A stretch of DNA of 64,000 nucleotides. Source: Bullera alba. Taxonomy: Eukaryota; Basidiomycota; Tremellomycetes; Tremellales; Bulleraceae. Both the position numbers and the translations under genes were made by a program. Location: NCBI GenBank assembly GCA_001600095.1, contig BCIX01000001.1:6535198-6599197 (forward strand). The letters are read 5' to 3'. Shown here in pieces: positions 56,340 through 64,000 of the stretch. Numbering within the stretch: position 1 is the stretch's first letter; each line of letters starts with the position of its first letter. The notes beneath the pieces were generated by a model that saw only the letters and a program-made list of their open reading frames with translations, was not told where the DNA came from and did no database searches.

Positions 56340-59073
56340 ATGGCATACCCATCTCTGCCGACATCGACGTACCTCAATCCCGGTCAATCGGGCAACAACC
56401 GCTCGTCCTCGCACACGTCGGGATCGGCCAGCTCTGTGGAACCACTTACACCCGAACTCCTCCCTATGAGCAACATGCCACAACACTACTCGCACCAGAT
56501 GTCATCTAATGGGAACAGCAACGGTCATGGCGGCCACAGCGATCACACTCAGTACAATGGCAACTCGTCCAATGGAAATTCCGGTGAAGACACCATAGAG
56601 TGCAAATGGAAAGACTGCAACCACGTCGCTTCTTCCCCAGACGAACTATATGACCACCTATGCAATCAGCATGTGGGCAGGAAGAGCACCAACAACCTCT
56701 GCCTCACTTGCGGCTGGGAGGGTTGCGGCGTCAAGTGCGTCAAACGTGATCACATTACAAGTCATCTAAGAGGTGAGTGGCGTGGGCCCGAAAAAATCCG
56801 AATTCCCCGCGGCCGAACTATTTCACTGACCAAATGTGTCTTCAGTCCACACGCCGTTGAAACCACACCCATGTTCCGTCTGTGGCAAGACGTTCAAGCG
56901 ACCACAAGATCTCAAGAAGCATGAGAGGATCCACACACAAGAGCATCATCAGCTGCACAAGCTGTCCAAGGCTGCCACGTCGTTCGACCCCGCTTTCAAC
57001 GAACGTGTTGCTGTCGCCGATCTCCGACGCCCATCCAACAACTCGCTCGGTGTTGGCTTGACATCTCACCATGACTACAGCAACTCGCCTCCCTTGTCGA
57101 ACAGCCTGTCGCCGTCGTCTTCGACCAGTCACTCGTCGCCTTATGACAGGTTGATGCCCAACGCGGTTCCTTCGTCCAATGGTAACGCTCATGCGCTACA
57201 TAAGTCGGTCTCGCCAACTCCATCTGCCCTCGCTGCGTTGCACAGAAAGCAACACGAAGAGCTCGCCGCCTACCAGCAACGAGAGATGCTGGTGCTTCAG
57301 CAGCTTGCCATGCAGCAACAGCAGAACCAGGTGTACGCTGCACAGCTCGCCGCCGGTGACGGTCTTGGTCTCAAGACCGGTCACAAGCGAGACTACGAGA
57401 GCGACGATCACAGTGGCTTTGGTGGTTTCCTCGCCGACATGAAGAAGCGAAAGATGGATCCGGTATACGACCCTCAGATGATCAGTCGGCTCAACAACAT
57501 GGCCGCGCCGTCTCTTCCTTCCGGTTTCCCTTCCATCTCGTCCTTCGGCGGTAATGGCGGAATGAACTCGATGACATTCGGTTCAAACTTCAACTCGAAC
57601 TTCACCGCTCCCCTTGGTATGCACAATCACCAACATACGAATCACGCGAATGGCGGTCACGGCAACCAGTTCAACAACTCGTCCCTCCCGATTCCGGAGA
57701 TCAAGACCGAGGCCGACCTTGCCTTGTTCAACCAGTTCATGATCTCTCTCGGACGAGAGGCCCTCGGCAACAATGTCTCGCACAACCACACTGCTGCCAA
57801 TGTACCAATGGCCCAGGCGCCCTCGTTTGGTGGCTCATCTGGTGACTCGAGCTCGCCGCTGTCGGACCAGTCCCCGATCGAGGACCTGTTCAACCCCGAA
57901 GAGCTCGCCTCGCTCGGTCTCACCGGTATGCCAGGTGTCGCCAGCAGCGATATGTCTTCCTCGCTGCCTAACAACCACTCGGTGTCTTTCGGAGGTCTGT
58001 ACCCCACTCTCGACGGACAGTCGTTCAGGTCACGAGGTAGTAGCATGTCCGACCTTGAGACCAACAAGCGGGCCATCGCCGGTCTGCCGAGGACGCACTC
58101 CGTCAGCGCTGCCGCGCACAAAGGGTTCAACAGCAACTTCATGCCGAACCAGCATCTTGGTGACCTGTCCAACTTTGACACCTCGTCGACGACCTCCACT
58201 GCGAGTAGCAATGGTCCTGGTGACTTCTCCGCCTCGAGCCTTACCAACCACTTCAACTTTGCCAACTTTGATTCGTTGGCCAAAAGCAAGGTCCCAGCGC
58301 TCCCCGCGACTCTTGCTCCAAGAGACTTCTACAAGAAGACCTACCGACACGTCGCACCTCTTGGTGCTGCTATTTCGTCGAGGACGTTCGCTTCGTCTTC
58401 GGAGAGGACGCCAATGCACGAGTCGCCAGAGAACCCTGCACAAGAAATCGCCGCCCTGGACGATGAAGACAACGTGGGCATGTCCCGAGCCGGAAGCAAG
58501 ATGAGCGTGCGCAACTTGCTCCTGTCCGACGAAGACGCCGACCCGAGCTTGAAACTCCCTGCGATCCACCGAGCCGTCTCCAACGAGCAGGACAAGACTA
58601 GTCACCTCCCAGGAATCCAAGAGCTCGACTCTGCTGCCCCTCCAACTCACCTCCCGACCAAGAGGCATACCGAGGATGACATCGTCCGAGGAGTCAAGCG
58701 AATGGAGCTCCTCGACCGGGGATCCGCCTCGCCATCCACTTCCGACTCGAGACCAGTGTCTCGACACGGCAGCCTAGATGCGACTCCGATCGAAGTGACC
58801 AAAGAGGTCAGGAGACGACACGCCATCATGATCCGGAGCTGGTTGGTGGCTGTCAACCTCGAGTTCAGGCGGCGACGTCTGGATGCACTGTCCCAAGGTG
58901 TCGAGCACTTCCAAGAGCAGATTGCCGAGGTCGATGAGGATGATGAAGATGAGCTGGACTCTGAGGCGTATGACGATGACGACGAGGATGACGATAGGAT
59001 GACTATCAAGCGGGAGAGAGGGGAGATGACGCCGGACGCCAACTCGAGGATGGTCAGTTTGCAAGAGGCGTAA
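56340..59073 (+). CDS. RIM101: pH-response zinc-finger transcription factor RIM101/PacC
   Basis: Effector of the Rim alkaline-pH pathway; in pathogenic tremellomycetes it controls cell wall and capsule genes. Two exons (56340-56772, 56846-59073) give 886 residues, starting [20 protein letters not shown]. The three PacC fingers are at about residues 84-170: [59 protein letters not shown], then [20 protein letters not shown] and [12 protein letters not shown]. The intron falls between fingers 2 and 3. The long rest is Ser/Asn-rich with a Gln-rich helix ([20 protein letters not shown]) and a basic patch ([13 protein letters not shown]). The end is very acidic ([20 protein letters not shown]) before [21 protein letters not shown]-terminal proteolytic activation is known for the family; no cleavage site can be assigned here. 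Confidence 0.95.
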
Positions 59074-59394
59074 ATTAGATGGTACCGTTGGTTTAATATC
59101 TTTGATTTCTATACTCTCTTTCTACCTTGACTCGAAGTGTATCGTTGTACAAGTTGTCCCAGTATAGCAAGCGTGAAAGAATGCAGTGCAATCGCGACCG
59201 AATGAGCGGGTCCACTCAGCACGAAGGATCGCGAACCCTTTCTGAGATCGGCGCCCGGCGGGGAGTGGGACGCGTCGCGCGAAAAGTTGGAAAGTCAATG
59301 TTCAGACTTCAGAGTACCTATCGTTACAACTCCTTGAGTCTGTGACTGTGCATCACTCGGAACCCATCTAATCAAAAACGGGCTGGCGCGAACC
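59074..59394. other. Intergenic between RIM101 and RTT109, 321 bp
   Basis: Holds the RIM101 3' flank and the RTT109 promoter. A short GC-rich stretch (gcgcccggcggggag at about 59249-59263) is the only compositional feature. Confidence 0.4.
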
Positions 59395-61113
59395 ATGTCA
59401 GCCGCTAGTATCAGGTGAGCAGCCCCCTATCGGTCGTGATTGCCGCCGCTGACATCTCCCAGTCTACGCGATCATCTGCTCAAATCTTTGGGAGAGCTAC
59501 CGAATCCACATCAGCTGGACATCACTGTGCTTGCCTCAAAGTCGAAACGGACGAACGATCTATTTCCCTATACGCCCTCCCTCCAGCGATGCTACGAAAA
59601 GGAATACCTCGTCGTCGTTTCTTCCGATCTGCCGGACGCCGACTCCTCGCTCCAGCCCAATCCTAATGACTCGACAGCGACCACTGGACCTGCTCCTTCG
59701 GTTCAAAATGGACAGTCGACCTATACAGGTGGAAAAGCCCTGGTCGCAGCGATCCACGCATACCTCTATCACCTCACGCGGAGCGATACCGCCATCTTGT
59801 ATATCTCCAAACTGGACTCATCGGGCCATTCGCCCTCTCCAATACCAATCACCCGACAGCTCATCACTGCGTTCATGACCCAACACCTCAACAAAGCTAC
59901 GAGGCCAGCTCGGAACGTCAAGGTTGTCCTGTTTGCACGGAGTCAGGGGCAGTACCTCTTCCCAAATTCGTCGAGGGTGCCAGCAAAGAGGGTGTCAGGC
60001 GGTTTGGGCCTTTGCGCATGGTGGAAAGGCGTTTATGAGCAGGTCGCTGCCGGGGTGGTCCAGAAGCAGCAACACTCAGGTCATGCCACAGGAGATTCCG
60101 CTATATCAGGAGGGAAAGAGGGAGAGACTTCTGAAAGCACTGGTACGGGCGAAGATGCCTTCTCAAGCTCTTCGCATGGCATTAGCCTTACATACCTCCT
60201 TCCGAGCTATTCCGCCTCGGAAGCGCAGGGTATGCTCAGACAATCAAAGCGTCCTCTACCTCCGGATCTGACTTGGTCCTACTCGCCGCCATTCGACAGC
60301 CCGCTGTTCGTATCGCCAACATCGTTAACGAATGGCGAAGCCTCCACTCCTTCCGCCCAGGTCAATCTGAGCGGAATGATTCCCTCACTGCCTGACGACC
60401 CTAAGACGAGGTTTCTGGATGAATTGGTCGCGAATGGTTTCTCCGCACATCCCGCGAAAAGGATCAAGAGGGATCACTCGTCGAATGACACGCCTTCAGA
60501 AGGTGTGGCACCTGTCATGGCGAGCTCGGAGAACGTGATCGGCAGTCAAGATCATGGCGATGAAGCCTCTCAACCAGAGATAGCATCCTCAACAGGAGGC
60601 AAACCCTTGACCAACAAGCAGAAAGAGAGGGAAAGGGATGAGGAAGATCGTCGAGCAGCCGACGAGGCACTGAGCAAAGTGTCGTCCGAGGAGTTCTGGG
60701 AGAGGATGAACTTCAGGCAAGAGTGTATTTCAGGGGACGTCACTGGTTTCTTCGCCCTACACTCAGATACACCCACACCCAATCTCACCAGCATAGTCCG
60801 CAAAGGGGCTCAGGATCCCATGGACAGCGAGACCGATCTTCCATTGGCCATAGTCGACAGAATCCACAAATCCCTCTTGAACTGTGATTTCGGCACCAAA
60901 CCCCTCGCCGTGGAAGGCACCGCGATCTGGACGAGGAGCTGCAAAGGGATTGTTGAGGGCGAAATCGGGGCAAAGGGCTGGGAGGGCTGTATAGGTTCTG
61001 TGCCCGCAAAGCAGGGTTTGCCAATTGTTGGATCTGCGGGCGAGGGAGTGAAGCGGAAGGAAGAGGTCGTGACGATGTTACAACCCAGGAAGAAGAAGAA
61101 GCCGGCGTCGTGA
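59395..61113 (+). CDS. RTT109: Histone H3K56 acetyltransferase RTT109
   Basis: Fungal-specific acetyltransferase (p300/CBP fold) that acetylates newly made H3 at Lys56 with Asf1 or Vps75, supporting replication-coupled assembly and genome stability. A 20-nt first exon (59395-59414, MSAASIS) joins 59463-61113 to give 556 residues, longer than yeast (436) because of disordered inserts. Family signals are LRDHLLKSLGELPNPHQLDI, GGKALVAAIHAYLYHLTRSD, ILYISKLDSSGH, ITRQLITAFMTQHL, VVLFARSQGQYLFPNSS, GLGLCAWWKGVYEQV, DDPKTRFLDELVANG, SSEEFWERMNFRQEC, and the basic end TMLQPRKKKKPAS, which acts as a nuclear signal and histone contact in relatives. A Lys/Arg/Glu-rich insert (KQKERERDEEDRRAADEA) precedes the WERM helix. 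It is convergent with TAF5, 160 bp apart. Confidence 0.94.
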
Positions 61114-61273
61114 TCAGGCCTGATGAAACCGATGAGATACTGAACGAGCATAATCGTTGTCACATATCTATAGTCTCATCGCCATGTCATGATGTCCGAT
61201 CTCTGTGCCAATAGTGTACTCATACATGCACGTGTGTATCGCGAGATGTACAAGTCGGATAGGCCTTATCGCC

Positions 61274-64000
61274 CTACGCTTTCTCCGCGTTGCTCGGGGG
61301 AACAAACACGCCCGAGACCATACAGAGGTTTCTCGGTGTGTAATGCGTTTTGAGCACCGGCGTCCGTTTCGTATGGTACGTCGAAAGGAGGTCGGCTCTG
61401 ATCGACATTCACAAGACCGTCAGCTCATCGCGCCTGAAGAATGTGGAATCAGGGGAGAGCTACTCACGTAGTGGGTCCTTCGTCCCAGCGCGACTCGTCG
61501 CCATTGCTCATAGGTATTGTCCCATGGACTTTCTCTATCGCCTCATTTCCGCTCTTCCCCACGCCATCTACTCCATTCACCCTGTCAATAGTGCCATTAC
61601 TGATCTTCCTCTCTCCCCCGGCCGACTTGACATCCCACATTCGGACGGTAGAGTCCAATCCGCCCGAAACGAGGATGGACGATTCCGCAGAGAATGACAG
61701 CGAGGTGATCGCTCCTCTGTGACCCGTCATTTTCTTGATGGGCCGTGAGGAACCTAGATCCCATAGCCAAATATCTCGACCAAGGCCTATTTGAGTTGAG
61801 AGGTGAGTATTGCGGACGGATAGAGGGAATAGATGTCGGAAACTCACCTGCACTAGCTAGTAATCTACCATCCGGGGATATTGCCATTGTTGTGATGGAA
61901 TCACTATGGCCGAGGAACAGCCGTATGCAAGCACCACGCTGAACATCCCATAGTCTACACGTAGTGTCGTTCGATCCCGTGGCTAGGTATAGCGAATTTG
62001 GATGGAATTTGACGCACTACCCAACTTCGTCAGCCCAGCGCCGGGTGACCCCCTCTACCTTCTTTCTGGGCGCTTCGATACTCACGTTGACGTCCGACAG
62101 ATGGCCAGTGTACATCCTCAACGGGGTGACTCGATCCGAACTCCACAATCGAGCTGTCCTATCCCTACTTCCAGTCGCAAAGTAGACTCCCAGAGGCCCC
62201 CATTCGACATCCCATACCGGTTCCCGACTATGCCCTCGATATACCACCAGGTTCGAATACGTGTTCAGCGACCATAATCTGACTGTACCATCTTGCGAAG
62301 ACGACAGGAGCGATTGTGGCGGAGCGGAGGCTCCATACACCGAGTCGAAGGAAAGTGAATATACAGGACCGGAATGACCTATTAGCTTGCGCATGGGCAA
62401 ACCTTCGTCTTCGGTCAATGTCCCATCTGTAGCGTCTAGCGATTTGGCCTTGAGCTTCTCCCCTTTGAGTGACCAGATTCGAATACAGCTCTCCGGCGAG
62501 CCTACAGCCATCAAAGACGAGTCTGTCGAGAACTCCGTCGAGGATACGCTGAACAAAGATGGTTAGCTGTGTCACACCTCCAAGCGAACGAGAAGCAAGG
62601 CAGCTTGGCATGACGTACCCTTCGCCACCGTCAAACACGGTGAATGCCACCACACTGGGCAAAGCCGCTGTACTCGACTCTCCTAGCTTGGCCTCGTCCG
62701 CGTTGGGCCCAAACCTGATCATCTTCCGTCTATCCCTCACAGCCTCAACTTCCCGTCGTAGATCCGACAGCTGGAACAAAGGCGGCACTGGCGGATTCGT
62801 CTCGTTCTCCGCTGGACTAACGAGATCACTGGCCACTTCCAGATCTGGCTCGAGCTTGACTTCCACCGGTGCAGGCTCTTTGTCGTTTCCACCGGTCCCT
62901 GCTGCGCTTTCCTTTCCATCCGCCATTTCCACGTCACCATCGCCGTTTGTCTGCTCGTCCGCCGGTGCATTTTCACCAGCAGTCTCGCTTCCATTTGGCT
63001 CAGCGAAGGATCCATTTGCTGCAGCATCCTCGTCTCGCAGAGTCCGGCTGACTTGCTCCTTGAGCCTCTGTGCCATGGGAACAGGACCAAGCTTGAGCTG
63101 TGATGGCTTGCTATGTACAGCTTGTGACGAAACGCCGGTGTGTATCGAGTTCAGAAGCCCACTTGACGAGGCTATTGTGATCTCGTCCAATGGTAGCGCC
63201 GATTCGCTCACTAAAAGTCGATGTCGCCCGTCAGCCCAACGTGATTTGGGAGCAAATCAGAGACCCACCTTGCGCTTTCAGATGTCCATGGATGATGAAT
63301 TTGACGGCCTCTTTCGCTCTTCCGGCAGCACTGTGCAGTCCGTTCTCCCATTCATCCTCCAATCCAGCCCCGCTCAGCCATTGGAGCAGAAGATTTTGCG
63401 TGTTTCGCGTTATAGCCACAATGTACCGCTCCGAGGTGAGTCGCTGACAATATTGGCTGTTCTTGATCTGCTCCTTGTCGACGACCGAGGCCAAAGCAGC
63501 TATCTCTTGTGGGTGTGATACGACATGGTCATCTCTGTACCTTGAGAAAAACTCCCTGGCTGATGGAGGCGTCAGCTAGGCATGGGGTGAAGTGCATTGA
63601 ACTAGCTTACCAGACTTGACGAAGCCTTGTTGCATCAACTCCAGAAATGTGTACGCGAAGATAGGATATGAAAGAGAATCCAGCTCGGGCTAAAATGTGC
63701 AGCGTCAGTGGACCTCTCACTGTCACAGGACTTGTGAAGCACTCACCTTCCACAGATCCAGCCCATTGTCCACCCACTTCCGATACCTCCTATATCCCTC
63801 TACTCTGTCTGACACATCCATGATCCTATCCTGTCTCTCGGGTGCATTTGCCGGCTCCTCGTCCCCCTCTTTCCCTCCCAGCTTCTTCGTCACCATGTCT
63901 ATAATGTACTTTGCCTGCGTCTCAAACTCTGGGGTGATCCGGTCCGATAATGTCGATGCGGAAAAGTTCTGAGCTTGTGGAATGTTCCTCTTCAAAGCAA
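61274..64000 (-). CDS. TAF5: TFIID/SAGA subunit TAF5, 5' end beyond the right edge
   Basis: WD40 scaffold shared by TFIID and SAGA. The 5' end lies beyond the window, so the LisH segment is not seen; the frame enters at ALKRNIPQAQNFSAS. The NTD2 helical domain is clear (YRRYRKWVDNGLDLWK, ELDSLSYPIFAYTFLELMQQ, EFFSRYRDDHVVSHPQEIAA, ERYIVAITRNTQNLLLQWLS). An acidic linker follows (TNGDGDVEMADGKESAAG), then the WD40 propeller: FSTDSSLMAVGSPESCIRIW, LIGHSGPVYSLSFD, LSSSQDGTVRLWSLNTYSNL, YRGHSREPVWDVEWGPLGVY, ATGSRDRTARLW, FLGHSDSITTMAISPDGRLL, GHRGAITSLSFSAESSILVS, GLDSTVRMWDVK. The last exon gives LLSTYHTKRTPVLKTHYTPR and NLCMVSGVF, as in other TAF5 proteins. Stop at 61274-61276. Confidence 0.95.

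Noticed and set aside
57657..58767. Two long antisense open frames inside RIM101
   Set aside because: They mirror the codon bias of the coding strand and show no domain; RIM101 is unambiguous.
62559..63518. Long plus-strand frame across TAF5
   Set aside because: It reads through TAF5 introns and antisense to conserved TAF5 domains.

Overview
This window is nuclear DNA from a basidiomycete fungus, most likely a tremellomycete (the Cryptococcus / Kwoniella / Tremella group). The evidence is: genes broken by many short introns (about 45-80 nt) with GT...AG ends and a CTNAC branch motif close to the 3' site, very short exons, balanced base composition, Rim101/PacC, Rap1, Bub2 and Rtt109 proteins of fungal type, and a Kre9/Knh1-like GPI-anchored wall protein. 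No transposon, CRISPR array, rRNA or convincing tRNA was seen. Gene models below were spliced by hand; where exon phases close exactly this is stated.

Layout. 1-279: 5' end of an unknown gene leaving the left edge (-). 642-2672: asparagine synthetase (-), head to head with GID4/VID24 (3373-4982, +). 4983-8342: gene-poor, ending in a long CT-rich leader for a Usv1/Rgm1-type C2H2 regulator (8343-10419, +). 11047-13274: a many-exon protein of unknown family with a glycine-rich linker (+). 13464-16257: Rap1-like telomere protein (-). 16769-17826: GPI-anchored Ser/Ala-rich protein (-), divergent from a small pre-SET/SET methyltransferase (18224-19686, +). 19848-21352: acidic disordered protein (-). 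23978-26865: membrane-anchored amidase (-). 27645-30588: three small unknown genes. 31202-33595: F-box/LRR-like protein (+). 33808-35087: CMS1 (-). 35597-37717: GH9 glucanase with a C-terminal membrane anchor (+). 38821-39595: RNase P subunit RPR2/RPP21 (-). 40035-45077: a 17-exon, roughly 1,400-residue Clr4/SUV39-type H3K9 methyltransferase (+). 45122-45926: MED21 (-). 46275-47747: BUB2 (+). 48036-51930: RhoGEF (-). 53378-55652: disordered protein (+). 56340-59073: RIM101 (+). 59395-61113: RTT109 (+). 61274-64000: TAF5 (-), leaving the right edge.

The window is rich in chromatin and transcription genes (two pre-SET/SET enzymes, Rap1, Rtt109, TAF5, MED21, Rim101 and another C2H2 regulator). 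They belong to different complexes and there is no sign of a functional gene cluster. The most unusual points are a 3-nt microexon that supplies one residue of the catalytic core of the Clr4-like enzyme, a four-copy W-N-P motif in its disordered N-terminus, three Rim101/PacC consensus sites in front of RIM101 itself, and a RhoGEF whose DH domain is interrupted by a long disordered insert.
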